From Halanaerobiales bacterium (GTDB taxonomy: Bacteria > Bacillota > Halanaerobiia > Halanaerobiales > DTU029), in contig JARRCS010000001.1 of the NCBI GenBank assembly GCA_029981855.1, positions 62,001-126,000 on the forward strand: a DNA stretch of 64,000 nucleotides, written 5' to 3'. Below are positions 27,603 to 36,023 of the stretch, piece after piece (position 1 is the stretch's first letter; each line of letters begins with the position of its first letter). A program made the translations under genes and the position numbers. The notes beneath the pieces are model-generated. The model saw nothing but the letters and a program-made list of their open reading frames with translations. It was not told where the DNA came from and did not search any database.

Positions 27603-27635
27603 TTCCAAACATCTCTACAACATCTATTTGCAGTT
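27603..27635. repeat. Palindromic repeat A, right half only
   Basis: TTCCAAACATCTCTACAACA and then TCTATTTGCAGTT match the inner segment and right arm of the full copies, with two changes. The left arm is missing. Lies about 50 bases before the fumarase alpha gene. Confidence 0.65.
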
Positions 27636-27688
27636 ATAGCCAAACTTTAGTTTCAGGATACGCAGTAGAAAAAGGGGGGCTTTATGAG

Positions 27689-28528
27689 ATGCGAAAAATA
27701 GATCCTGAAGTAATTACTACTTCCGTAGCGAGGCTGGTTAAAGAAGCAAATTATTTTCTCGGTGAGGATATGGTTAGGGCCCTAAAGAGGGCTTCTGAAG
27801 AAGAGGAATCACCTGTCGGTAAAGAGATTTTCAACCAGATTATTGAGAATGCAAAAATTGCTGCTGAAGAAGAGGTACCTATCTGTCAGGACACAGGTGT
27901 AGTGGTGGTTTTTCTGGAGGTAGGTAATGAGGTTTACATTAAGGGCGATATCTATCAGGCGGTTAATGCAGGTGTTCGCCGGGGTTACCGTGAAGGCTAT
28001 TTACGTAAGTCTATGGTGAAGAGTCCCATTAACCGGGTTAATACCGGTGATAATACACCGGCCGTTATCCATACCAAGATTGTTTCGGGTGAAAAATTGA
28101 AGATAATTGTGGCCCCTAAAGGCGGGGGAAGTGAAAATATGAGTATTGTCAGGATGCTAAAACCTTCAGATGGAATTGAGGGAATTAAAGAGTTTGTCCT
28201 TAAAACCATCAGGGAAGCCGGGGCAAATCCCTGTCCCCCTATTATTGTTGGTATAGGGCTCGGGGGTACTCTGGAGAAGGCCGCCCTGCTGGCGAAGGAA
28301 GCATTACTGCGGCCACTTGATGATTCCAATCCTGATCCGGAGGTGGCCCGGCTGGAGGACGAGCTGCTTGAAGAGATAAATAAACTGGGAATCGGGCCCC
28401 AGGGACTGGGCGGTATCAAAACAGCCCTGGCTGTCAAGATAGAGACCTTTCCCTGCCATATCGCTTCACTACCGGTGGCAATTAATCTTAACTGTCATGT
28501 CGCCAGGCACAAGGAGGTAATTATCTAA
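27689..28528 (+). CDS. Class I (Fe-S) fumarate hydratase, alpha subunit
   Basis: The N-terminal catalytic subunit of a two-subunit, oxygen-sensitive [4Fe-4S] hydratase. Visible are PICQDTGVVVVFLEVGNEV (first cluster cysteine), NTGDNTPAVIHTKIV, APKGGGSENMS, and GIGLGGTLEKAALLAKEALL with CHIASLPVAINLNCHVARH near the end. 279 residues. I chose ATG 27689 behind AAAGGGGGGC; the frame extends upstream into the repeat without similarity. L(+)-tartrate dehydratase alpha is the alternative, as the families are close. The beta-subunit start overlaps its stop. Confidence 0.92.
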   Translation: MRKIDPEVITTSVARLVKEANYFLGEDMVRALKRASEEEESPVGKEIFNQIIENAKIAAEEEVPICQDTGVVVVFLEVGNEVYIKGDIYQAVNAGVRRGYREGYLRKSMVKSPINRVNTGDNTPAVIHTKIVSGEKLKIIVAPKGGGSENMSIVRMLKPSDGIEGIKEFVLKTIREAGANPCPPIIVGIGLGGTLEKAALLAKEALLRPLDDSNPDPEVARLEDELLEEINKLGIGPQGLGGIKTALAVKIETFPCHIASLPVAINLNCHVARHKEVII

Positions 28529-29070
28529 TGGAACTTAAGACACCTTTAAGAGACGAGGATATTTTAAAGTTGAAGGCCGGAGACAGGGTAAATCTCTCAG
28601 GTATAGTCTTTACCGCCAGGGATGCGGCTCATGCCAGGTTGGTTGATCTGATAGAAAAGGATGAAAAGTTACCTATTCCTTTACAGGGACAGGTTATCTA
28701 TTATGTAGGGCCGGCCCCGGCTAAACCCGGGGAGATTATTGGCTCGGCCGGGCCAACTACCAGTTACCGGATGGATCCCTTTACCCCGGTTTTACTTAAA
28801 CACGGCCTAAAGGGAATGATTGGTAAGGGGGCACGCTCAAAAGAGGTCAGAGAGGCGATCAAAAGGTACGGGGCGGTATATTTTGCCGCAGTTGGGGGTG
28901 CGGCAGCCCTGATATCCCGGTCAATTAAAAGGGTCGAGCTGGTCGCCTATCCAGATCTAGGACCGGAGGCTATTAGAAAACTGGAGGTAGAATCATTCCC
29001 CTTAATAGTTATCAATGATGTTTACGGTAATGACCTCTATGAGGAAGGGGTAGCCAGGTACAGGAAATAA
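28528..29070 (+). CDS. Class I (Fe-S) fumarate hydratase, beta subunit
   Basis: A 180-residue C-terminal subunit. Typical segments are LKAGDRVNLSGIVFTARDAA, YYVGPAPAKPGEIIGSAGPT, then TSYRMDPFTPVLLKHGLKGM and GAVYFAAVGGAAALISRSIK. It binds substrate together with the alpha subunit. ATG 28528 overlaps the alpha stop (TAATGG), so translation is coupled. Converges on rpmB with a shared palindrome between them. Confidence 0.93.
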   Translation: MELKTPLRDEDILKLKAGDRVNLSGIVFTARDAAHARLVDLIEKDEKLPIPLQGQVIYYVGPAPAKPGEIIGSAGPTTSYRMDPFTPVLLKHGLKGMIGKGARSKEVREAIKRYGAVYFAAVGGAAALISRSIKRVELVAYPDLGPEAIRKLEVESFPLIVINDVYGNDLYEEGVARYRK

Positions 29071-29101
29071 AAAAAGGAGTAGATTCAGCTGAATCTACTC
29101 C
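29066..29101 (-). terminator. Strong terminator of rpmB, shared with the fumarase operon
   Basis: GGAGTAGATTCAG at 29076-29088 and CTGAATCTACTCC at 29089-29101 form a perfect 13-base-arm palindrome. On the minus strand it is followed by a run of seven or more T. The plus side has only CCTATATA, so it is mainly the rpmB terminator. Confidence 0.85.
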
Positions 29102-29127
29102 CCTATATAAGATGGTCTTTAGACCGA

Positions 29128-29358
29128 TTAATATGCCCTTTCAACCCAACCTGATTTAAGGCATTGGGTACAAACCTTAATTGTTTTTGGTGAACCATCA
29201 ATAATGGCCTTAACTTTTTTCAAATTGGGTTTTTGCCTTCTACCGGCAACCTTGGTGATATGTTTACCGATTCCACCTTCTTTTTTGGCTTTACCGCGTC
29301 TGGTAATTCTACTGGCTTTAACACTACCCTTACCGCAGATTTCACATATTCTAGCCAT
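29128..29358 (-). CDS. rpmB: Ribosomal protein bL28 with zinc-ribbon cysteines
   Basis: A 76-residue 50S subunit protein. It starts MARICEICGKGSVKASRITR, has the GRRQKPNLKKV core, and ends with CTQCLKSGWVERAY. Two CxxC pairs make this the zinc-binding C+ form of L28. The ATG at 29358 (reverse strand) follows GAGGAGGTGG; an in-frame ATG three codons upstream is inside that site. Divergent from the Asp23 gene, the usual Bacillota arrangement. Confidence 0.96.
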   Translation of the reverse strand: MARICEICGKGSVKASRITRRGKAKKEGGIGKHITKVAGRRQKPNLKKVKAIIDGSPKTIKVCTQCLKSGWVERAY

Positions 29359-29407
29359 TTTTTCCACCTCCTCATAGAAGACTCACTAAATATCACACCT
29401 AAGCTAT

Positions 29408-29437
29408 ATTTTAACACACCTGGTCAAGGTATGGCAA
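29408..29437 (-). promoter_or_regulatory. rpmB promoter
   Basis: On the minus strand TTGCCA (29437-29432), 18-base spacer, TAAAAT (29413-29408), about 50 bases upstream of the start codon. Confidence 0.5.
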
Positions 29438-29500
29438 GTACTATTTGACAATAATTACAGACATTTAGACTATATTTCTTAAAGCATTCTTGAATGATAC

Positions 29501-29529
29501 TTTACTTGCATACGAAATTATATTATAGT
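29501..29529 (+). promoter_or_regulatory. Asp23-fakA operon promoter
   Basis: TTTACT at 29501-29506, 17-base spacer and TATAGT at 29524-29529, with the start codon about 30 bases on. TTGACA at 29445 with TATATT at 29471 is a weaker alternative with a 20-base spacer. Confidence 0.45.
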
Positions 29530-29557
29530 AGAATAGGTAATGAAAAGAGGTGAAAAA

Positions 29558-29920
29558 ATGGAAAAAGAATGGTCAAACGAATATGGAAAAATAACTATTG
29601 CTAAAGAGGTTATTGCCAAAATTGCCGGCCTGGCTGCTATGGAGTGTTACGGACTGGTCGGCATGTCTTCACGTAATGTTCAGGATGGTCTAGCCGACCT
29701 CTTAGGCCGGGATAACCTAAGTAAAGGTGTTCTTGTCGAAATTAATGATGATCAGGTAAGGTTAGAGTTAAATATTATTGTTGAGTATGGAACAAATATT
29801 CATGAAGTTGCCCATAACATTATAGATAGAGTAAAATATATTTTAGAAGAGAAGATTGGTATTAAGGTTGAGAAGATAGATGTTAATGTACAGGGAGTGA
29901 GGGTTGGTAATGCAGGTTAA
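29558..29920 (+). CDS. Asp23/Gls24 family envelope stress protein
   Basis: A 120-residue protein with the family pattern YGKITIAKEVIAKIAGLAAM near the N-terminus, then CYGLVGMSSRNVQDGLADLL and a C-terminal half with VEYGTNIHEVAHNIIDRVKY. Members such as YloU are membrane-associated or cytoplasmic proteins of unclear role. ATG 29558 is chosen behind AAAGAGGTG; ATG 29540 is in frame but lacks a site. Overlaps fakA, as in most Bacillota (yloU-yloV). Confidence 0.92.
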   Translation: MEKEWSNEYGKITIAKEVIAKIAGLAAMECYGLVGMSSRNVQDGLADLLGRDNLSKGVLVEINDDQVRLELNIIVEYGTNIHEVAHNIIDRVKYILEEKIGIKVEKIDVNVQGVRVGNAG

Positions 29921-31559
29921 TGAGGAATCAAAGGGCCTACTTAAGGCTATTGATGGACATAAATTTAAGGAAATGTTAATTGCGGCTTTAATGTGGTTAA
30001 AGGAACAGCAATCTTTGATAGATTCTTTAAATGTATTCCCCGTTCCTGATGGGGATACCGGGACTAATATGTATTTAACCTTTCTGGAGGCTATCAAGGA
30101 AGTAAAGAAGGTTGAATCAAATAATGTGAATGAGATAAACTCTGCACTGGCAAAGGGAGCCTTAATGGGGGCAAGAGGTAACTCGGGCGTTATCTTATCC
30201 CAGCTGTTAAGGGGCTTTTCCCTTGCTAATAAAGATAATAGGGAATTTACCTGCGAAAATCTGGTTCAGTCCTTAAGGAAGGCATCAGAGGTTGCCTATC
30301 AGGGTGTTCTTAAACCCGTCGAGGGAACGATTCTGACGGTTTCCCGTAAGGCTGCCGAAGGGGCCGAGTTAGCCTTTAAAAATAAGCTCGATCTGGTTGG
30401 AATACTGGAAAATTCGATTTATTTTGCTAGAGAAGCCCTGAATAAAACCCCGAAACAGTTACCTGCCCTTAAAGAAGCCGGGGTAGTTGATGCTGGTGGT
30501 CAGGGGTATCTGACCATTCTTGAGGGCCTGTTAAAGGGGCTTGCCGGTGATAAGGTCTTTCATCAGACAGAACTGGAGGTTATTAAGCCCGGGAAGAAGG
30601 AAGAAGTTAAAGAGGATTTAAAATACGTCTACTGTACTCAGTTTCTGATTAATTTCGAAGGTAAAAATAGAAAGGAAATAAATGAGATTAGAAGTGACCT
30701 CGAGGCTTATGGGGATTCCCTTTTAGTTGTTGGTGCCGATAATATTGTTAAAATCCATATTCATACTAATCATCCCGGTGTAATTCTGGAGTACGGACTA
30801 AAGTTAGGTTCTATTAATGACGTCAAGATCGATAATATGAAGATGCAGAGCGAGGAAAAAATCCGCCGGGAGGAAGAGAAACAGAGACAGGAATTTATGA
30901 ACCGGCAGGGCAAGGGGATTATTGCTGTTGGCCAGGGTCAGGGCATTAAAGATATTCTGCAAAATCTAGGTGTTGATATAGTTATCGATGGCGGACAGTC
31001 AATGAATCCCAGTACCAATGACTTTCTGGAAGCAATTAATAATTTAAATAGTCCGGAGGTTATTATCTTGCCGAATAATAAGAATGTAATCTCTGCTGCC
31101 AGGCAGGCAGCTTCCTTAAGTGAAAAGATGGTAGAGGTTGTTCCCACAAGAAATATTCCCCAGGCTATCAGCAGTTTGCTGGTCTTTGATGAAGATGTTG
31201 AGCTGAGTGAATTAAGGGAAATGATGGAGAGAGAGATGAAACATGTGAAGACCGCAGAAATAACTACGGCAGTTAAGGATTCCAGGGTTAACGGATTTGA
31301 GATCAAGGCAGGGGATATAATCGGTATCTATAATGGCGATATAATAGAGGTTGGGAACAACTATAAAGAGGTTGTTGCCGCCCTGCTGGAAAAAATTGCC
31401 GATGATGAGGAGATATTAACCATCTATTATGGTGAAGATATTGCTGAGGAAGAAGCCATGGAGATTAGGGATCTGATAGAACGGGAATTTAATTTTGATG
31501 AAGTAGAGGTGTATAATGGGAGCCAGCCATTATATCCATTAATTATTTCATTGGAATAG
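29910..31559 (+). CDS. fakA: Fatty acid kinase catalytic subunit FakA (DAK2 domain)
   Basis: A 549-residue protein that phosphorylates fatty acids bound to a DegV-family FakB partner. The N-terminal DhaL-like domain has NVFPVPDGDTGTNMYLT (Mg-ADP aspartates) and GARGNSGVILSQLLRGF; the middle and C-terminal domains include IHIHTNHPG and later DDEEILTIYYGEDI. ATG 29910 overlaps the Asp23 gene; TTG 29904 is also in frame. The degV/fakB-like gene follows directly but is interrupted, so its usual partner is lost unless another copy exists elsewhere. Confidence 0.94.
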   Translation: MQVNEESKGLLKAIDGHKFKEMLIAALMWLKEQQSLIDSLNVFPVPDGDTGTNMYLTFLEAIKEVKKVESNNVNEINSALAKGALMGARGNSGVILSQLLRGFSLANKDNREFTCENLVQSLRKASEVAYQGVLKPVEGTILTVSRKAAEGAELAFKNKLDLVGILENSIYFAREALNKTPKQLPALKEAGVVDAGGQGYLTILEGLLKGLAGDKVFHQTELEVIKPGKKEEVKEDLKYVYCTQFLINFEGKNRKEINEIRSDLEAYGDSLLVVGADNIVKIHIHTNHPGVILEYGLKLGSINDVKIDNMKMQSEEKIRREEEKQRQEFMNRQGKGIIAVGQGQGIKDILQNLGVDIVIDGGQSMNPSTNDFLEAINNLNSPEVIILPNNKNVISAARQAASLSEKMVEVVPTRNIPQAISSLLVFDEDVELSELREMMEREMKHVKTAEITTAVKDSRVNGFEIKAGDIIGIYNGDIIEVGNNYKEVVAALLEKIADDEEILTIYYGEDIAEEEAMEIRDLIEREFNFDEVEVYNGSQPLYPLIISLE

Positions 31560-31574
31560 GGGTGTAGTGTAGTA

Positions 31575-32658
31575 ATGAAGATCGGACTTATGGCCGACAG
31601 CACCTGTGATTTAAGCAAGGTTATTCTGGAAAGATATAATATTAAGCTAGTTCCTTTAAGTATTCATTTCGGGGAGACCGTTTATCTGGACAGGGTAGAG
31701 CTGGGAAGTGAGGAATTTTTCTTAGCATGAAAAAGTAGATTGGCAACCAAATGCAAAAATTATGGTAAATATTGTCAAATAACTGGACATTTCGCTCTAA
31801 ATATTATATGATTGGATTGTGAGCTATATATTGGTCATCAACATTATGCTTAAATAATGAATGGGACAATTATTGGTTACATAATAATGTGGCATAACCA
31901 ACCGACTTTTTCATGCTACCGAATTTTTTGCAAAACTGGAGAATTCTGAAGAACTGCCAACAACCTCTCAACCGCCTATCGGTATCTTTGTAAAAAAGTA
32001 TGAGGAAATGGCAGCAGAGTATGATGCCATTATCTCTATCCATCTCTCCGAAAAGTTTAGCGGAACAGGGAAGGCTGCCCGGATGGCAGCTACTCAATTT
32101 GATGATCTTGATATCAGGGTAATTGATTCCCGTTCTGTTAGCCTGGGAACCGGTTATCTAGTTTTACTGGCAGCGAGATTAATCAGGTCTGGTTATGGCC
32201 CGGATGAAATAGTTGAGAAGATTGAGAAGGCCCGGGATAATATCTTTATCTACTTTACCGTTAATGACCTCAGTTATCTCCAGAAGGGGGGCAGAATCGG
32301 TAAAGCCCAGGCCTTTCTGGGGTCGATCTTAAATGTTTATCCCGTCCTATCTCTGCCTGGAAATAGCGGGGAGATCCTGCCGCTGGAAAAGGTCAGGGGC
32401 AAAAAGAAGATTATTAAAAGGCTGGTTAAGCTTGCAATGGAAGAACTGGAAGGTGTGAATAATGCCTGTCTGGGTTTGGTTCATGGCACCAATTTAGATG
32501 TCTTTAATAATTTTAAAGAGATGTTAAAGAATAGATTGTCTGAGAAAGAATCATTTGAATATAGAATGGATGTTGAATGGATCAGTTCAGTTCTGGGATG
32601 TCATGTAGGTCCCTCAGTCTACGGGATTGTTATTTTTAAAGGAGACTTTCTTAAGTGA
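31575..32658 (+). pseudogene. DegV family (FakB-type) protein gene, split by a 200-bp insertion
   Basis: Residues 1-51 (31575-31730) begin MKIGLMADSTCDLSKVILER and end GSEEFFLA at a stop supplied by the insert. The rest resumes at 31921 with EFFAKLENSEELPTTSQPPI and runs to 32658, including IISIHLSEKFSGT, VIDSRSVSLGTG, GGRIGKAQAF and VLGCHVGPSVYGIV. These are the lipid-binding DegV motifs. If the insert (31721-31920) and one copy of the 8-base duplication are removed, both halves join in frame with no other defect. ATG 32008 could start a shortened C-terminal product. Located between fakA and recG, as expected for fakB-like genes. Confidence 0.88.
31721..31920. mobile_element. MITE-like 200-bp insertion with terminal inverted repeats and 8-bp target duplication
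   Basis: The element is flanked by GAATTTTT on both sides (31713-31720 and 31921-31928). Its ends are inverted: CTTAGCATGAAAAAGT at the left, and the reverse complement of the right end reads GGTAGCATGAAAAAGT; over 23 bases, 19 agree. It has no long ORF, so it would need a transposase in trans. An 8-bp duplication is seen with ISL3-type and some other IS families, so a derivative of such an element is possible. Confidence 0.85.
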
Positions 32659-34703
32659 TGAAAGAGTTGCCCAAGAGCGTACAATTTATTAAGGGGGTAG
32701 GCCCCAGGTATGCCGGGATACTGGCAAAACTGAATATTGAAACCGTGGAAGACCTGCTCTACTATTTTCCCCGGGATTATCAGGACAGGAGTCATTTTAC
32801 ACCGATTAAATATATCAGGCCCGGTGAGGAACTTACCGTTAGGGGAGAGGTACTTAAGGTTGCTGAACAAAGGCTTAGACGGGGGCTTTCTATTTTGCGG
32901 GTAACTATCACAGATGGTACGGATGTCTTAAACGGTGTCTGGTTTAATCAACCCTATCTCAAAAATAAATTTAAAAAGGGACAGGCCTACATCTTTAATG
33001 GGAAGTTAAATGAAAAGAGCTGGCAGTTTAAGAAAAAGGAGATCAATAATCCTGTCTTTGAGGAGCTTGATGCCGGGGAAAATATTCATACGGGCAGGGT
33101 AGTTCCCATCTACCCCCTGACCAGTGGCATTACACAAAAAAGGCTGAGGCAGATAGTCTATAATGCCCTTAATGACTATGCCTGTCATTTAGATGATATC
33201 CTGCCGGGTTTCTTAAAGGAAAAATACGGCTTTTTAGATATTGCCGAGAGTATCCGGGGATTACACTTTCCGGACGATAGAAATCATTATATAAAAGCCC
33301 GCAGCAGACTGGCCTTTGAAGAACTTCTCCTACTGCAATTATTAGTTCTGAAGAGAAAGAGGGGTATTTCCCAGGAAAGGGGGATTAAACACCGGGACCC
33401 GGGAAGGGTTCTGGAGGATTTCTTAAACTCTCTTGCCTTCGAGCTTACCCCTGCCCAGAAGAGGGTCTGGTCTGAGATAAAAAATGACCTGGAAAGGGAC
33501 ATACCCATGCAGCGTCTATTACAGGGTGATGTTGGTTCAGGGAAGACCATTATTGCTACTCTGGCCCTGATTGAGACCATGGCCAATGGTTTTCAGGGGG
33601 TTTTTATGGCCCCGACCGAGATCCTGGCAGAACAACACTATCTCAAATTAAGTGAACTGCTGGGCAATCTGGGATTTAAGGTAAGGTTGTTAGTAGGGGG
33701 ATTAAATCAGGGAGAAAGGCAAGAGGTCGAAAAAGAGATCAAAGCTAATGAGGTGGATCTGATTATCGGTACTCATGCCCTTTTTCAGGAGAAGATTACC
33801 TATCATAGACTGGGTCTGGTTGTAATTGATGAACAGCATAGATTCGGGGTAGAACAACGTTTCCGTCTGAAAAATAAAGGAGAGAATCCGGATTTGCTGG
33901 TTATGACGGCAACTCCGATCCCGCGTACCCTGGCCCTAACCCTTTACGGAGACCTGGACCTCTCCATTATTGATCAATTACCCCCGGGGCGTAGTCCGGT
34001 GATTACGACCTGGAGGAATGAAGAGGCCAGGCCTGGCGTCTACAGATTCGTTAAAGATAAAATTAAAGAAGGCCGGCAGGCCTATGTGGTCTGTCCTCTA
34101 ATAGAGCCTTCTGATGAACTTAAGGCAATTTCCGCTCTAGAGATGCAGGATAGACTGGCCGGTGATATTTTTAAGGATTTTAAGATCGGCCTTTTACATG
34201 GCAAATTAACCTCAGAGGAGAAAAAGGCTGTCATGGAGGAGTTTCGTGACGGCAAAATCGATATCCTGGTCTCAACAACTGTGGTAGAGGTCGGGGTTGA
34301 TGTTCCCAATGCCTCGATTATTATTATTGAGAATGCTGAACGTTTCGGACTGGCCCAGCTGCATCAGTTAAGGGGCAGGGTCGGCAGGGGTAGGCACCAG
34401 TCCTATTGTATCTTAATTGCCAATCCGACTACCGAAGAGAGCAGACAGAGACTCAAGGTTATGACCGCTACTGGTGATGGATTTCAGATTGCTGAAGAAG
34501 ATCTAAAGATCCGTGGTCCGGGTGAATTTTTCGGGACCAGACAGCATGGGATTCCTGATTTAAAGGTGGCCAATATTCTTAAAGACCAAAAATTAATTAA
34601 CCTTTCCAGGAAAGAGGCCGAAGCAATCATCTATGAAGAGAACTGGGAAGAAAAGTACCCTCTATTAAAAAAGAAGGTTGATGAACTTGAATTGAAGGTT
34701 TAA
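32658..34703 (+). CDS. recG: ATP-dependent DNA helicase RecG
   Basis: Remodels stalled forks and Holliday junctions. The N-terminal wedge domain (about 1-230, with VEDLLYYFPRDYQDRS) precedes the helicase core: GDVGSGKTIIATLAL (Walker A, about residue 290), DEQHRFGVEQR, TATPIPRTLAL and the C-terminal QLRGRVGRG. 681 residues, normal. ATG 32658 overlaps the DegV stop (TGATG); GTG 32655 is one codon upstream. Followed by a strong terminator. Confidence 0.97.
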   Translation: MKELPKSVQFIKGVGPRYAGILAKLNIETVEDLLYYFPRDYQDRSHFTPIKYIRPGEELTVRGEVLKVAEQRLRRGLSILRVTITDGTDVLNGVWFNQPYLKNKFKKGQAYIFNGKLNEKSWQFKKKEINNPVFEELDAGENIHTGRVVPIYPLTSGITQKRLRQIVYNALNDYACHLDDILPGFLKEKYGFLDIAESIRGLHFPDDRNHYIKARSRLAFEELLLLQLLVLKRKRGISQERGIKHRDPGRVLEDFLNSLAFELTPAQKRVWSEIKNDLERDIPMQRLLQGDVGSGKTIIATLALIETMANGFQGVFMAPTEILAEQHYLKLSELLGNLGFKVRLLVGGLNQGERQEVEKEIKANEVDLIIGTHALFQEKITYHRLGLVVIDEQHRFGVEQRFRLKNKGENPDLLVMTATPIPRTLALTLYGDLDLSIIDQLPPGRSPVITTWRNEEARPGVYRFVKDKIKEGRQAYVVCPLIEPSDELKAISALEMQDRLAGDIFKDFKIGLLHGKLTSEEKKAVMEEFRDGKIDILVSTTVVEVGVDVPNASIIIIENAERFGLAQLHQLRGRVGRGRHQSYCILIANPTTEESRQRLKVMTATGDGFQIAEEDLKIRGPGEFFGTRQHGIPDLKVANILKDQKLINLSRKEAEAIIYEENWEEKYPLLKKKVDELELKV

Positions 34704-34730
34704 AAGGGTTGGCTTCTGCCAACCCTTTTT
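34703..34730 (+). terminator. Terminator after recG
   Basis: AAAGGGTTGGC pairs with GCCAACCCTTT around TTCT, followed by TT and GGGAGAGG; the stem overlaps the recG stop codon. Confidence 0.85.
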
Positions 34731-34856
34731 GGGAGAGGAGAAATTGGAGGAAGAGTTTTAAATGGGGAGGACTTAACACTTACTCCTTATTTAAATCCTC
34801 ATCCCCTAAATGGAACTATTAATAGTATAACTATTATTTGATAAAATATACATATC

Positions 34857-34884
34857 TTGTTGATAATAAAAATACCACTATATT
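34857..34884 (+). promoter_or_regulatory. Probable rsmD-coaD promoter
   Basis: TTGTTG at 34857-34862, 16-base spacer, TATATT at 34879-34884; the rsmD start codon is about 55 bases downstream. Confidence 0.4.
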
Positions 34885-34938
34885 AAAAACGTTGAGTTAT
34901 ATAAATGTGATAACTAATTGATTAAAGGAGTAAAGGGT

Positions 34939-35517
34939 ATGCGGATTATAGCCGGTGAAGCTAAGGGCAGGAAATTAAAATCAATCAAAGGTACGGCAAC
35001 CCGGCCGACTTTAGACAGGGTTAAGGAAGCGATTTTTAATATAATAGGCTTTTATCTTCCTGTTGCCTCTGGTCTCGACCTCTTTGCTGGCTTCGGTAAT
35101 CTGGGACTTGAAGCCCTGAGTAGGGGGGCCGAGAGGTTTATCTTTGTAGAGAAGGACTACAGGAATGTAAAGATTATCAAGGAAAATATTGAGTTATGTG
35201 GTTTCGGTGAACGGACCCTGGTTAAAAAGGAGGATGTCTTTCATTTTTTAAATCATACCGGTGAAGATTTTAACCTGATCTTGATGGACCCTCCCTATGG
35301 AAGGGACCTGGCTAACAGGGCAGTTGAACTGATCCTTAAAAGGGGGCTTTTAAGTAGAGATGGTTTAATTGTAGTTGAACACAGGGATACAGATAAGATG
35401 AGGGAATTTCCTGAACTTGAGGTAATTAAAACAAGAAATTACGGGGATACGAGTGTTACAATCTATCATGCTGGAGGGGGAGATAAATATGGTAACAAGA
35501 GTAGTCTATCCAGGTAG
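34939..35517 (+). CDS. rsmD: 16S rRNA (guanine-966-N2)-methyltransferase
   Basis: A 192-residue SAM-dependent methyltransferase. Starts MRIIAGEAKGRKLKSIKGTA with TRPTLDRVKEAIFNII, then DLFAGFGNLGLEALSRGAER (SAM loop) and MDPPYGRDLA, the NPPY-like catalytic motif. ATG 34939 follows AAAGGAGTAAAGGG; upstream frame is not conserved. It overlaps coaD, the common Bacillota pair. Confidence 0.95.
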   Translation: MRIIAGEAKGRKLKSIKGTATRPTLDRVKEAIFNIIGFYLPVASGLDLFAGFGNLGLEALSRGAERFIFVEKDYRNVKIIKENIELCGFGERTLVKKEDVFHFLNHTGEDFNLILMDPPYGRDLANRAVELILKRGLLSRDGLIVVEHRDTDKMREFPELEVIKTRNYGDTSVTIYHAGGGDKYGNKSSLSR

Positions 35518-35980
35518 TTTTGATCCGGTAACAAACGGGCATGTAGATATAATTAGAAGGGCCGCTCAGATTTTTGATGAGGTAATTGTGGCTGTTTTCC
35601 GTAATCCCCAAAAAAAACCCCTGTTTACCATGGAGGAGAGGGTAAACTTTTTAATTAAAGCTACCGAGGGTATTAAGGGAGTCTCTATCGATTCCTTTAC
35701 CGGGCTAACGGTAGATTATGTTAAGTCCAAAAATGCTATTGCTATCATCAGGGGCTTAAGGGCCATTTCTGATTTTGAGGGTGAATTTCAGATGGCCTCA
35801 ATGAATAAACAGATAGCTGGCGGAATAGAGACCATCTTTTTTATGACTGATACCAAATACGCCTTCTTAAGCTCCAGTGTGGTTAAGGAGGTTGCCCAGT
35901 TCGGTGGTGATATCGGGGACATGGTCTCTGAATGTGTCCATAGGGCATTACTGGAGAAGTTTAATGTGGACAAGAGCTAA
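35489..35980 (+). CDS. coaD: Phosphopantetheine adenylyltransferase
   Basis: Fourth step of CoA synthesis, transferring AMP to phosphopantetheine. The nucleotidyltransferase motif GSFDPVTNGHVDIIRRA is at the N-terminus, IIRGLRAISDFEGEFQMA in the middle and LSSSVVKEVAQFGGD near the end. 163 residues from ATG 35489, behind GGAGGGGGAG; the in-frame codons upstream lie inside rsmD. Together with coaBC at 1659 two CoA steps lie in this window. Confidence 0.97.
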   Translation: MVTRVVYPGSFDPVTNGHVDIIRRAAQIFDEVIVAVFRNPQKKPLFTMEERVNFLIKATEGIKGVSIDSFTGLTVDYVKSKNAIAIIRGLRAISDFEGEFQMASMNKQIAGGIETIFFMTDTKYAFLSSSVVKEVAQFGGDIGDMVSECVHRALLEKFNVDKS

Positions 35981-36023
35981 ATCTCACCGGGTCGGTATTC
36001 TTGGTTTTGTGAAGTTCAAAAGT

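Noticed and set aside
31870-32097. Minus-strand ORF across the MITE end and degV
   Set aside because: It runs antisense through conserved degV codons, has no ribosome site and no recognisable motif.
32008-32658. Complete DegV gene starting at 32008
   Set aside because: Family similarity continues upstream to 31921 and again before the insertion at 31575-31720, so this start is only an internal methionine.
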